DNA of 64,000 nt from Pyrrhoderma lamaoense (taxonomy: Eukaryota > Basidiomycota > Agaricomycetes > Hymenochaetales > Hymenochaetaceae): positions 496,001-560,000 of the forward strand of contig NBAZ01000009.1 in the NCBI GenBank assembly GCA_002794735.1, in the 5' to 3' direction. The notes beneath the pieces are model-generated. The model was not told where the DNA came from. It was given only the letters and a program-made list of their open reading frames with translations, and made no database searches. Made by a program: the position numbers and the translations under genes. Shown one piece after another: positions 21,750 to 37,087 of this stretch (within the stretch, counting starts at the first letter, position 1; each line of letters starts with the position of its first letter).

Positions 21750-24597
21750 TGAGCAAAGCTTTTCAATTTGATATACCATAATCACAAGCACGGAAATCAT
21801 ACGCTTAGTCATACCGGAGTTAATGAATAATTAACCTACATTGTAGTACATATGTACATGGAAATGTTCAATTCGTATTATTAAGGAGCAAAGCATATTA
21901 ACAACTCCTCAAGTTTGCATTGAATCATGCAGACCCGGAAACCACATTCCTTACGGACTTGGGAATATATTTGAGTAACTATGCACGCTCTGACATTAAT
22001 AGGAGTCCACCACGATAAATTTGCAAGATAAAGCTGAGCGTTTGTATCTCAGTCCTTGACTAGAGAAAATTTACTCTTGAATACCATTCTCACGGACCAT
22101 CAGTATTTACCTCACAGTTATTCTTATTTTCGACTATCTCATTTGCATGTATTATAGGGAAAGCTATGATATGGTTCAAGAGCTTTATAGTTGCACTATT
22201 TGAAGGTATCAATCGTACTTTCGCCCTTATACTTTAAAATTGCATTAAGCGGGTCTAGATCCCATATACCCTTTTGGGCGCTGAACTTTGCTTAGATGAG
22301 CCGATATCGAATATTATGTCATCAGTGTTTCATTATATCCGCGGTACATAAAACTCGATATGGTTTGTACCTGTTTATTAGCAAAGAGTTGTTCACATAC
22401 TAGTACATATATGCGGATTTTTTTGGACGGTGGCTATAGAGAAATATTTGAATTATGAGAATTATTATACAGCAATATAGGTGTTGACATCTTTTTCAAA
22501 TCAAGTCAATTTTTTGAGAAGAGCAGAAAATTGCACATAGCTTGCTCTATCACAGAAATTATATAATGCATGATCACCGAACTCGGTGATTTATTTTGCC
22601 TTCTACTTTGGGAGTGAAAACCCCTTTCAGTCTTGCAAAGGGCCGTCGTTAGAGCTGCTGAGCTTCTCATTGAGCTGTTGGTTACTTGGTTATACTATTT
22701 CGAAGAACTATAATCGACGCAGCTAAGAAAACTCCGTAAGTAAATGTTTTAGTGCTAGTGTGAGGAAACAAGAAATTTAAGATAAGATAACGGCAAAAGT
22801 CCGTCTAAGACTATTCGTAGTTATTTCTTTTTACGCCTTCTCAATGTGGCTTATTATAATGAGTGTATGATAGCTAGTAGTTCCCATCCTTCTGTACCAT
22901 GGCAACTATGAATCAGCTAACTGTAGGGTTTTAGGCACGACTACAATAAACCTGTGAGTGAAAGTGGGACCGTATTTGTTGAATTCATCGAGTATAACCC
23001 GTGCCCTGTGAGGTGTGAATCCTATTACGTAAGATAGTCATAACTTAATTTGAAGGGAGAAAAGCCCAAAGCATATTTCGACTACCTATAGCAGCTTTAT
23101 GACAACCCATTCTCACAGTTTTATACAAAGATGATAGAGACTAGGATTATTAATGAAATGAAAAACACAAGGAATACGACGAGAAACGATGCCACTCAGC
23201 AACAAATGAGAAGATACGGGCTCAGTAACAGACAACAACAGTCTCCCCGCTTTCTCCACTTACAACAGATCTATATACCTTCTCGCCTACTTTAGCATAT
23301 TCACTTCTAATTGTAACTCCTGTTTTATGACTGTTTTATGGAAGCTATGGAACTATAAGCTTGAAACCATCATTTCGATAATGCCTGAGAAGATGCATTT
23401 CCGTTGGGCAGGTGGCATGTTGGCTCGCGCAAAAATGTACCCCCAGACCTTGACGGAGAGTTTTCGAGATTCCGTAGTTCCCCAAGCTGATTCGTGATAC
23501 AGATACTTTTGAATCCAAATGCACATGATCTTGTAACTGTTCTGATTATCACCCCCAAAATCTTTTGATGCAAATCCATTTATGTATGTCGCACTACTGA
23601 TGCGAACCTTCACCCCAAGACTCCAAGACTCTAGAGCAATATGACACATTCTTAAGTAGCATCGGATCTATCAAGCGAAGCTCATTTGTGTACCTGTTAC
23701 CAACCGATGGGCTCGCATCTAGGTCTGCTACCGCACCCGACCTTGTCGAAGCAGTCTAGCCCTTGTTTCCAGCCACTTCTGCTCTCTTTGATGTATGAGA
23801 AAACATCAGAGCGATTTTCATAGTACTAAAGATTGAGCTAGAGGATCTTCTTAAAGCTTAGATGCCAAGTATTATCAACTGATGATGATACTCGATTCCA
23901 TTCATATTCTGACTTTACTATCCTTGTCATTATATCAATGTCAGAGGACATATTACTTGAGTCAAGTAGGTCTGACAAGTACGTATACATGTATACAAGT
24001 TATAAGCGAGCTGATATAGTCACAGATAATGTGCCAACATCAAGGATAAGATTGTTAGGTATTCGTCACCTTTTAGATGTGTAACCGACGCAAAAAAAAA
24101 GATTCTCTCGGTTACAGTCCCAACTAAACTAACATCTAAAAGATATCAACGCTATTTATGGAAATTACTAGCATTATATTTTTGAAACGTCTATGTGTTA
24201 GTGGAGAAAAAAATGTACATCCAGAATCTTCTACATACACCATTGACTAACCACACACAAACGTCTCCCAAGAGAAATTCCCATATTATCCCAATTGCCA
24301 ACGGACCAAGTCCAAGGCTTATAAGCATACTGTTACACAACCGATTCACTCAAATGTAAAGAAAAGTCCGTGCCGAAACTGAGGAAAAGAAATAGAAAGA
24401 CAAGGGAAAGATAACACATAGAAACGTGATAGACTAAAAGGAATTGTAATAAGAAGATATAACCGTCCATTAGTTGTGAATCATTTTTCCCTATTCAAAT
24501 GACACACATGTATATTCCCAATTTTTGTTTTTGAAGTTCAACAATCCCGCACACTCTCTCATAATTTCTCCGCAAGTCCAACGACGACGAAATACGT
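21750..24597. other. intergenic, one hairpin, no clear gene
   Basis: A 2.8-kb gap between the Ser-rich gene and the GFA1 3' end. Two overlapping minus-strand frames at 23353-23649 have no recognised similarity. An imperfect hairpin lies at 24070-24142 (see separate entry). Confidence 0.5.
24070..24142. repeat. interrupted inverted repeat (hairpin)
   Basis: Outer arms CTTTTAGATGT (24070-24080) and ACATCTAAAAG (24132-24142). The inner arms TGTAACCGA (24080-24088) and TCGGTTACA (24108-24116) enclose an A-rich loop. About 15 unpaired bases separate inner and outer arms on the right side. It lies about 450 bp beyond the GFA1 stop. The function is unknown; it may be a small non-autonomous element remnant. 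Confidence 0.6.
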
Positions 24598-26896
<2,299 letters not shown>

Positions 26897-28292
26897 TTTG
26901 TTCTAAGACTGAACAGAAAAAATGGTTGTCAGAGTGCATTTTCACAAAATATGGCTGAGAAATATAATTACAGACCTTGAGAGAGGAAGGAGAAGGAGAG
27001 GAGGAAGGGGATGACGCTTAATGAGTAGACTAGAGCATCGGTCCATTATTATATGGATGGTAAACACGACGCGGTGATGTGACGGACGAACGTGACACGC
27101 CCTGAACCCAACTCTGCGGCAGTGCCGCTCACCAACAACTTGCACAGGTATGGTTCGTTTATTTTCCGTTTTTTCGATACCAAATATTTCCCTTCTTACT
27201 TTCCCCGGATGTTCGCAGGGTGCGTCATTAGATTTTTAACACATCCTACTAAGAAAATAAATCAAAATAAATCACGATTAAAAGTAGGGATTTATTGATT
27301 TTCTATCTATTTTTGTACCATGACATAAGCATTCCACAAGCTTCAGCCTTGAACTCAAGTTTTTCTAAAAAAAACTTTAAAAAAAGGCATCCGCGAGTTA
27401 AGCAGAAAGGAAAAAAAAATGAAAAACATAGCAACGTCGACCTCCACATAAAACGAGCGCCGGCTTTACATCTCTTCCCCCTCTTTTCTGATTTTAATGA
27501 CGACTCCAATAGCTGTGTACACTAATTTTGTTATTTATATTGTAAAACGAGATCTAATGAGGTCAAATTTACCCGAATCTGTGTCGATCAAAAAGCAATT
27601 ATGAGAAGGGGGAAGTTGAGGCGCTGCTTTCTTTGGTCCTGATCATGATTTGCCTACCTGCTTCCTATACATTGCTTACAACTTTGTCCCTCTCTGGGGA
27701 TTGTAGGCCGCCTTGCACAGATATTTCTGTGCAGCGTTCGGAATCATGTATGAGTAGGTTATATTTAGACAAAGAAGATTGAGTATGAACGGTGCGAAAT
27801 GCCGAGAGATGGTATCTTTGATTTCTTGATTAGGTCTCTCGGGATAAGTATACGTAGTACATGCCCGTGTTTCCACACTACAGATGGAATTACCTTATTC
27901 ATAATCTAAACTTATAGCTCCGTTACTTGAGAAATTCGTCCAGAAGTATATGCATTGGATTTATTATAGGTCAAGCCTAAGTATAACAAGTATATGCTCA
28001 TCTATTGATATCATTACACACGTTTTAAACTGTATCGTGTTATCAAATCCAAGAACTTCAACATCTTCACCCAATAACTGTACAACCCCAATTTCAAAGC
28101 ATCTATGCACGTGCCGACCCTTGGCTATACAAATATAACTATGCTATACATAAGCGTCTTTTTTCCACCTTCATCCACGTACTAATGATACCTAATCATC
28201 ACTCAAACTCCCAACTTACCCGGGAAAAACACTTCTAAACTTCCAATCCCTCAGTCAAACATTCTTTTCTCTTTTGTTTAATTATCAAGCTC
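26897..28292. other. intergenic: GFA1 promoter side and AIP1 3' side
   Basis: The first few hundred bases are upstream of GFA1. The remainder has no convincing coding region; short frames such as 27295-27525 are AT-rich and lack context. Confidence 0.5.
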
Positions 28293-31248
28293 TCAAGCAC
28301 CGGGCAATTTGACCTCCCAAATCCTCACGCAACCATCAGTCCCCGCACTCGCCAACTTCGCCGTCTTGCCCCGCTCCCAGCAACAGTCTTAGAAGTGATA
28401 GTAGATGTAACAGCACCATCAACCCATGCAACTGCAGAAACACCGCCGGGCCCGGCGTGGCGAATGGGCGTGTTTGATAACGGGCTGGATATAGACCAGA
28501 TGAAGACGTGACCGTCCAGCGAACCAGATGCGAGGTGCGTCCCTGAAGATGACCACGCGAAGGAGTTGATTCGCGCGGCGTGGTGGGTCCAGCGAGATTC
28601 TAGAGTCTAGATTCGTTGTTTTTTGAGTTCGGTTATTTACATTAAATACGGGAGAAAGTTGGTGTATGTAAGTGAGGAGACATATCATGTCAGTTTCATA
28701 GCTGGGGTCACGATTAATACAAAGAGACACATCTACCTTCTTGTCTTCGGTGTCAAAGAGAACAATTTTACCTGTAGACTAACATAGTTTTGAGTACTAA
28801 TTGGGGTGATTCAGTTCAAAGTAGTGAATGTACTTACGTCCCCGGAAACAAGTTTCTTTCCATCGGGGGAAAAGGCGAGAGTCAAGGCTGCTCCTCGGGG
28901 TGTGTCAAGAGTTCCGTTTTCTTTGAAATTTAGCCCATCCCATGAATATAGATGAATCTTATTGTCCTAACACGAAAATTTGAGTAACCTTTAATGATGG
29001 ACGGGCCAAAATCGACTTACATCTCCCCCAACCGCAACAACCTTCCCATTTGTAGCAATCCCACCTGGCTGGTATGAAACCGTGAGTTGGGCAACACGTT
29101 GGTGTGATCGGAAGGCTTCCACGGTTCCGATTTCAGAGATAAAAGCAGTCCCATCCTCGGACAATGCAATCGATTTAGGTTGTGCCTGAAGCTTAGTTGA
29201 TGCCTCACTACAGATGGGTGTATGAAGGTATGTATATGTCACATAAGAATTAAAAAAGAACTTTAATATATGAATGCCGAGATTATGGAACGTACGTCAT
29301 TGTCTTTGCATCTGCGTTAATTTCCTTTAACGTATCGTCAAAGCCTACGCTCAACGTGTTCGACCCTGCACTCGCAAGGCCGACGACAAGACTAGTATGT
29401 CCTGCGCCCGAAACGAATCGGGCGTCACCAGATGAGGTATCGTACGCTACGATCCTACCATCTGCAGAACCAGCGAGGAACGTTCCGGAGGACGAGAGTA
29501 CTGCGGTGGTAATAGCCTTTTGAGGACCCTACAGTATTTTACATGTATGTATGTATGAACATGCACACATTCACAGTAGCATTGTGGTTTATTGATGAAG
29601 CGAATGGTTATATGATTAAACTTCCGAACTTCTGTAATCGATGTGTTTTTAAAGCTTACGAAGAGAAGCCGTGAAGGTGCATCACCCTTACGTTGATCAA
29701 ATATATTAACTACGCCTGACATGGAAAGCGAAACGATATCACCATCTGGTCCCCAAGCACCTCCAACCTGCTGATTGGGGACACCTGTGCCTAGAACCCA
29801 AGATTGGATTGTCTGCTTTCGCTCCACATCCCCTGTTATAGAAAGTTTAAGAAGCCTTCTAGATGTTAGTGAGTAAGAGATGTCATACATAGCTTGACTG
29901 TTCCATCCATAGCCGATGTTGCAAGAGTCTTGCTGTCAGGGCTCCAACTAACTGACATCTATAGAAGATGCTAATATTAATGATGATGTATCATATGTTT
30001 TAATTTCGATCCTGACGTACGATAGTGCCCTTATGTACATCACCAGTGAGTTCTCCAATAGTTTCTCCAGTCTTTCCTTCATATAAGAAAACCTTGCTAT
30101 CCGATCCGACACTAGCAAAGTGGTCTCCAGATGGTGAATATTTGACATCTTGAACAAACTTGGTATGCGTCTTGATGGTCTAAGAAACATATGTCAGTTT
30201 AATCGGTCCTGAGTTGAGGACAGTTTTTGAGAAGTGTAACTACACCTTCTCGTATTTGAATGGAACACCTGTAAGCAAAGGTATTGAGTGATTGGTGAAT
30301 TCATGAGTAAATCATCTGATTAGTTACTTACCGGAATGGAAGACGATCGTGCAATCGTCAGAGGCAGTAACAGCTTTGAATGGTCGTTGATGCCTGATAG
30401 AAACAGCATTTATGACCTAAATAAAAGTTAAGCAATACTATGATGTAGTTAGTAGATAATCTATTCATAACCTTCGAATGTCCAGAAATTTCTCCGGTTG
30501 AAGATCCTGTATCAAACATAAAGGCTTTTCCAAATCTGTCCAAAGGTATCATTAATATTAGGGCAAATCATCATTGCACAATATCACGGAAGCTTACGCC
30601 TCCTTTCCATCACCAACTGCAATGATCCGTTTACTATCTCCGTCCCATGCTATATCGTTACTAATCAACGAGATCAGAGATGTGCATATAGCGCTTGAGA
30701 AGCGGATAAGTTGAGACCTACACTCTTCCACTTATGGCTGGATATTCACCCTTGAGAACGTTCTCCTCTCCTAGGGTATCCCATACCCTCACTTATATAT
30801 ACTCCGTATGTTAGCTACATGTGATCATGTGATAAAACTATACTTCTGCGAAACACATACCGGTTCCATTCACATCGGCAGATGCGCAATAGTAACCAGT
30901 TGGAGAGAATCTGGCAACTGCAACATTACGAGAATGCCCGGTATATGCCTTTGCAGACGATGTATTCTTAAGGCAATATAGTACACTGTAAGCCACGATC
31001 TGGTTATGCACATTCGTCACAGGTCTCTGACCTTCAAGTCACGGATCTATAAGGTCATTGTTCCGTTAATATGACCGAGTTCATAGATATATATCATTTA
31101 ATTTGAGAGAAAAACGCACAATAACAGTCCTTCCATTAGCATAAACTAGCCTACTATCCTTGCTTATATGTAACTTTGTGGAAACACCACGTTCTGTGTT
31201 AGGGTTGCAAGGAAAGAGTGCAATTTGAGTAAATGGGGGTGGAGCCAT
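28293..31248 (-). CDS. AIP1: actin-interacting protein 1, WD40 repeats
   Basis: Cofactor of cofilin that promotes actin filament disassembly; normally a double seven-bladed WD40 propeller of about 600 residues. Start MAPPPFTQIALFPCNPNTER at 31248, followed by GVSTKLH, as in the family. At least ten short introns split the gene. Recognisable repeats include GHSRNVAVARFSPTGYYCAS, FGKAFMFDTGSSTGEISGHS, RKQTIQSWVLGTG-PNQQVGG, IVSLSMSGVVNIFDQR and FISEIGTVEAFRSHQRV. The end is AKLASAGTDGCVRIWEVKLPGA, with the stop at 28293-28295. Near the end the frame is one base short at CCCC (28369-28372). Adding one G on the coding strand joins TVAGSG to GKTAKLASAG. Confidence 0.92.
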
Positions 31249-31888
31249 GTATATGGTATGTCCTTGATAGTCTATTACATTATAATAATGATTTAGTATA
31301 CATTTAACGGGTTAAGGTGGATGACACATGCATACAGAATATGTATGATAATATGAATGTTCAAAACTTCAAATCAGGAAGATCAGAGGATGAGTTAAGG
31401 GCTAAAAATACACGACGCGTTCTTGATTTCTCACGATATCTTAGTGGAGAGATACCTTACTGATGCATCATCACATGCAATGTACTAAGTAGTGAGTTAT
31501 TCACATTCAGATCTACTTTTATTAAATTCGTCAAGTGAACTTGACCACCAGCAAGTGACTGAAAGTCTAATTTACCGTAAGTGTGGGTAATCTATATGAG
31601 AATACTTGCTTGCTTCGATCTCTGGAGTAGAAAGCGGATTTCAATATCTTGGAAGGTTGAAGCCATTTCTAAATGAAAATTTCATAATCCAGAATAGTAA
31701 TTCATGCATATTTCTTCAGGATGTTGTGATGCATATCGGAGTACAAAGAATGAATTAATTCGGAAACAAAGACAAAATCATGTTTTGATCGGAACTTGCC
31801 GAACTGTTTCGCGCGGTTGTTCTGCGTCACGGATGAGACCACAACCAACAAACGAGAAGGTCACTTGCTCAACATCACACCTGCCGTC
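31249..31888. promoter_or_regulatory. divergent promoter region, AIP1 / ELYS-like gene
   Basis: 640 bp between the AIP1 start (minus) and the ELYS-like start (plus). No core element could be assigned with confidence. The divergent layout suggests a shared or back-to-back promoter. Confidence 0.5.
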
Positions 31889-34752
31889 ATGGACGTCGTG
31901 AGTATCCTCGATTCCCCGTCTTCGTCCACATCCTCCTACCAACTTCTTACTGACATGACCAATGTAGGATACACAGCACGTCATCTCGCCTTCCGACGAA
32001 CTCATCAGCTATTTTCCGCTCCAAGCTGAAGAATTTGCATGGGGCGGCGATGTTTGTGACCGAATTCGAGCGCGACGCGCTAGTATGTCGGGCGTTCTCT
32101 TTTTCGACATTTTACTCCAGCTGGGAGGAATATTGGATCCATCTTCTTTGTATCCACCACAGGACTTGCACGCTCTTAGAATTCTTCTAGATGCTATTAA
32201 AAATGCCTCCTATGATGAAATGAAACGAAATTGTCTTATGTACTATCTACTCAGACAATGTTCCGACGGTAGGGAGGTGGGATATGTTTCTGAAAAAGTT
32301 ATCTCCCCCCACCTTGTCGCCCTCGCAGACGCGTATTGGCTACTAGATATGGGTCTAAACCTAGATGTACGTGTAATTTTTCGTGTTTCCGGGTGGTAGA
32401 CCTTTATTTTACTAAACTCTTTATTGTTTTCCCCCACAATGAAATAGAACGCGTTGTCGAAACTCTCTGACGCGCGAATTGTAAAAGAATACCCTTCGAA
32501 AATCATCGAAACACTTAGCCTAGATGCGAAGTCGGGATCTTTGATACGAAAATATGTCAGAACCTCTAAACCTGCTTTACGGGAACCCAGAGCTTTAGAG
32601 AGATACATAATTGCTTTAGCTGAGCACAGCATTGTAGATGCCTGGAAGTACCAAAGGAACTTCCCTGATACTTACGCACCGAGAAAGCCATTGATTCACG
32701 CTCTCTTATTGTGGACGCTATCCCGTGCGTTTCCAAGATTTTCGCTCTGAAACATCATAGACTGACTACTACTTAGCTAAACCAAAACCACAACCTCTAA
32801 CTCAGCTACTAGCTTTACCATTCACAAAATATGAAGAGATCATAGTCCAAGAATTTGCGAAACACCCGCCTGAAGAACTTCCTATCACTTCTGTTTCCGT
32901 AGTTCGTGATATGGTTTGTGTTAGACTAATCCAGAACTGCAAGTATGTCCAAGCTGTAAAGTTCGACCGTCAGTATCCTAGTTCTGGTGGTAGTCCACGG
33001 GGAACGTGGGGTGCAGAACGAGAACGTATTGTCAAGGAAATACTTTCAATCATGCCCGCTGCGGAACGGAGGTTACTGGAAACTGAATTGGAAGCTCTCG
33101 GAGAGGATGCCCGTGTGCGCACATCATCTAGTGCGAGAATGAATGGCTCGTGGACGAATGCCAGTGCAAATGGCTCCGCGGATCTTAGTGCATCATGGGA
33201 GGAAATTGGAAAGAGAGCGTCTAAACCACGGAAAAGTCTTATTATCAGTAGTCGTCCCTTACCACCAAGAACGCCGAGGGCGTCTTTATCTAATGGATAT
33301 TCAGCAAATGCACCCTTATTCTCGGCCAATGCATCACCATCGATTTCTACAGCGAACCAGACTAATTCAAGCACTTCTCTCTTTAGTTCGCGGAGCGAGA
33401 AGCCTTCTGGAACACCGGCTCGGCCGTTGTCTTCTGTATTCAATCATGTTCCTCATCAAGTTGAGACACCTCAGCGACCATTGGGAAGCTCAAATTCTAT
33501 CAGCGGTGTTAATGGGGTCAATGGATCCGCTCAGAAGACGAATGGTTTCATGATCCGTAACGCTTTCTTCAGGCCACCTGGGGAACCTAGTGTAAAACAA
33601 GCCGAGTCTAGTACACTAGTAAATAGAACAAGTCCAAAACGTACTCAAGTTCAACAAGAAGCACGTCTGCCTACACCCCCTCAAGAAGAACCTGTGCCCG
33701 AAAAGCAGCAAGAAAATGATCACACTGAGAGTGAGGAGAGCGGGTCAAGATCGGGAATGGGATCAGGGGACTCGAATGCGAATTCTGATAAAGAGGAAGA
33801 GGGATCAAACACCGTGGACGAAGAACAAAGAGAAACGCAACCTACACCCACGAGTACCAGTGACCGGGAGGATTTGAATTTCTCGATATTCGATGGTTTT
33901 TCTCGACCAACACGGATATCTCCATTATCCGGTAATGTTTCTCCAAGTAGCAAGCGTAAATCACCCATTCCGGAACCGACGACTGTGCCGGAGTTTTTAG
34001 AGGTTCAGAGGAAAAGACCGAGAGTCTCAGTACCAGGGGCTTTTATCATTGAAGAAGAAGCCGAACACGACCTTCCGAGTCCGCATAGTGCTTCAATTGA
34101 GCCAGAGTCGTTGTCAACTGCGAAAAGACATAATGCCTCAACGTCTGCACCTTCAACTTCGGCGACACGGCGTTCATCACGCAAACGTGCTGCCAGTCCG
34201 GAGGATGATGGATTTGATACTCATCATCTTAGTATACCAGGCACTCTGATTGAAGATGAAGAAGTGCGTTCGAATAATAACAGTGCTTCAGGACGTACAA
34301 ATGGAACTCAACGGACTAGCACGCGCAGTCGGCGTAGTGGGTATACGAACACTGATGACGAAGATGCTGCGGATGAGGTTGGTCCGTTACCTAGGACAAG
34401 GTCTTCGCGCCGAAGAGCTGCTTTATCTGCTTTGTCAACTGGTAGTAGCAATGGTGATGCAGGTGCTGCGGTACCGGCGTCACCTGCGGTCCCTAAGACT
34501 CCGAGAAGAGGACGCTCAGCACGTGCTGGGAGCGTGGGTGTTAATGATGAAGATGTCTTTGGGTCGGGTAGGCCTGTCAGGAGGTCATCAAGATTATCTT
34601 CTCCACATGCGGACCATAGGTTACCCGAGAGGGTTATGATGGATTCAGGGAATTTGAGGTCTCCCAGGAAGAATACACGGCCTAGAAAAAGTACTAGGAC
34701 TGCTGGGGCTGGCGCTACTGCAACTGGTCGTGGGGCTACCAAGAGACGGTGA
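31889..34752 (+). CDS. ELYS-domain protein (nuclear pore assembly), AT-hook-like tail
   Basis: Probably a nuclear pore / chromatin-linked protein of the ELYS type (Nup107-complex partner in other fungi). Exons 31889-31897, 31968-32366, 32448-32724 and 32777-34752 sum to 2661 nt, an uninterrupted 886 codons plus stop. Exon 1 is only nine bases (M-D-V). The ELYS-like helical region covers about residues 40-290: GVLFFDILLQLGGI, LYPPQDLHALRILLDAI, CLMYYLLRQC, LADAYWLLDMG, ALAEHSIVDAWKYQR and IHALLLWTLS. The rest is disordered, Ser- and acid/Arg-rich. It has basic Pro-Arg-Gly clusters (TPRRGRSAR, RKNTRPRKSTR) like loose AT-hooks and nuclear localisation signals. The intact frame suggests a well-assembled gene. 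The family call rests on the N-terminal region. Confidence 0.82.
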
Positions 34753-34759
34753 AACAAAT

Positions 34760-35720
34760 GTTCATCTGTTCACTTTCCGATACTATGATAGCCTGTTTGA
34801 TTATCCATTCAGTCAGTCAGAAGGTACAAGACTTAGCGTTGCATCAGTCTACTTTTCTCACACTATGTTTTTTCTTCAAATTTTCAAATTTTTCTTTGTT
34901 TTTCTTTTCTTCCTTTTTTTCTGTATTTCTTTTCTACTTTCATCTCTTCTTTTTTCTGTTTCTTTGACTTGCATAATGTTTCGTGTATATCATCATTAAT
35001 GTCAACAATCAATGTGTTTAGGTAGTATAGAAAGCTATTTCTACCTTTTCGCTCCTCCAATTCATATCAGTAGTAGTCAACTGTGGAAAATAAGCTTAGG
35101 AATTAAGCATTGTTTCTATAGCATTTGAAACTGCTTCTATAAAGAATTTAACGTTTCTATTCTATCAATCAGATTTAGACATCCAAAGCTTAGTAAACTT
35201 CCGACTAACAACAACTATTTTCCCTATATCAAAATTAAGGACGGGGAATTACATACATATACACGCTCATATGTATGCAATGTTGGGAGTTCTTAAGCCA
35301 TATAAATTTTGATAGAGAACATAGATATAGCGACCTTAGAAAAGGTATTAATAGACATGGAGAAATGTGTTCGTAGATCGTTAAAGTGTGAAGACGAGTG
35401 GAGAAAGGACGTAAGGATAAGTATGTGTCATGAGATGGCCAGGTTAGTCGTGACGTTCTAAGAAGTGTGTAGACACTGAGTTATGGTTGGGGAGAAAGAA
35501 AGGAGACAAAGGACTGATGAGAGAATTAGATCTCTATAACATAAAAACATGGGACGGTTAATTGATAGTTGATTATAGATTCAAAATACAATGGAGTTGA
35601 GGAAAATTAACTCACGGATTAATAACAAAATAACAACACGCCGATAGATTGTGAAACGAGATGAACATTTAGAGAGGTTTGACTCTTGTATAGGCCTTTT
35701 TGGGCGCAGCGAGTTCACAA
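34760..35720. other. intergenic between convergent 3' ends
   Basis: 3' ends of the ELYS-like gene (plus) and the RRM gene (minus). The T-rich tract at about 34866-34965 could serve as 3' UTR. No gene seen. Confidence 0.5.
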
Positions 35721-35724
35721 AACT

Positions 35725-36792
35725 TTATACAGGCGTCCGTCCAGAGATATAGTCATCCATATCTTTGTCAAGATCTGCAGCTGTGACAGCCTTCTTCTTA
35801 ACACGTTTTGGACCTTTCTTTTGTCTCTTTTTATTGGGGATAGTTGGTTTCTTTGTCAAAAGCACGGGTTTCCCACCATTTGCAGGGATAAGTATACGCT
35901 GCTGCTGCTGTTGTTGATGTTGTTGTCGAACAGGCACTGTTTGGTTCCTATGGTTGAAAGGTGTAAAAAGAAGGAGGGAAAGGATGTTTATTAAAAGTGG
36001 ATTTTTACTAAGCTTAGAATGGAAGCAAAAGTAATATTGATATGAATATGCTTACCTCACTATTGCTGCGGGTTTCGCAGGCTTGTTTGGTGTGGGATCT
36101 GGAGCGCCAAGTCTCTCAAAGAGAGACTTCGGTTTTGGTTGTGATAAAACTGTCGGCTTACTGAAATCTTGGTCAGTAATCAGCTCGAGTTTTATAGCTC
36201 TTTCTATACGTATAATCAATGTTCAAGGTTGAATGATAACAATTGAGATTGGAGTAGTAATACGATCATCAGAAGAAGATATAATTACTTATGTAGAATC
36301 AAAACTCACTCCCGTCAATAACTTTTCCGTTAAACTTTTCCCTGGCTATTACCGCGTCCCCACTTTTCCTGAATGCAACGAGAGCCATACCCAGAGGATA
36401 TCCTTTCGAATTATGAAACAAGAATGATTTGTTCAAGACTACGGGTCCAATGACCTTCTTCATTAGATCCTATGTATTATCAGAAACATTGCTGTCAGTT
36501 AGAGCATTTTATTAACATATAAACGTCAATAAACAACAAAAAGACTAATCCTCCTTAGCTACCACAACTATTTACGTGTAGAGAACCCGATAATCAAGTA
36601 CAAAGTTTGTAGTATACTCACAGTTATCTCGGTCTCCGAAACATCGACAGGAAGGTTGCTCAGCAATATCTTACTTCCTGGGTCGTTTATGACGGATTCG
36701 CGCCATGCAGGAGCAGGCTTCACGTTGTTCCCAACAACATTTCCTTTTGCCCCTCCATGATAGTGTTTCGTCCTAGCTGCCCTCGATGCCAT
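35725..36792 (-). CDS. RRM RNA-binding protein of the Aly/REF (Yra1/Mlo3) type
   Basis: Likely nuclear mRNA-export adaptor. Proposed start MASRAARTKHYHGG at 36792, although an upstream in-frame start or short 5' exon is possible. A single RRM covers roughly residues 40-115: SKILLSNLPVDVSETEIT (RNP2) to FLFHNSKGYPLGMALVAF (RNP1 region) to REKFNGKVIDG. A linker follows (KPKSLFERLGAPDPTP), then a Gln-rich patch (QQHQQQQQQ). The basic C-terminus has KKRQKKGPKRVKKKAVTAADLDKDMDDY, the conserved C-terminal box of REF proteins. The stop is TAA at 35725-35727. Short introns were seen, for example one closing IVR|NQTVP. Confidence 0.8.
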
Positions 36793-37087
36793 TTCCGTTT
36801 CGTGATCGTGAAAGAACTTGCAAGGTGGCGTAAATGTGGATCTAGGCCAACTCAAACACACATTAACCTTTCAAAGTTTGGTGTTCAACACGCGCATGCT
36901 TGGTCTCTGCTGACGTAATATAGTGTTTACTTGAGTTTATTGCTTATTATGCTCATTATTAATAATACACATGTCTGATAGCTATCAATTCTTACACGGT
37001 ACCGTTACTTTGTCACAAGTATATTCAAGTAGCACTTAGTGATGATTGGTGTATACGCGTACGTACTAGGGACTCTAGACTATATTG
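36793..37087. promoter_or_regulatory. divergent promoter region, RRM gene / PITH gene
   Basis: Only 295 bp separate the two divergent starts, so the regulatory DNA is probably shared. AT-rich stretches occur near 36940-36970. No specific site was assigned. Confidence 0.5.

Noticed and set aside
23983..23996. GTATACATGTATAC palindrome (also a 16-bp palindrome at 60094-60109)
   Set aside because: Short alternating-purine palindromes are common in AT-rich DNA; no repeated or positional context supports a binding site.
32970..34757. Long minus- and plus-strand frames inside the ELYS-like last exon
   Set aside because: Shadow frames of a compositionally biased, long, intact exon.
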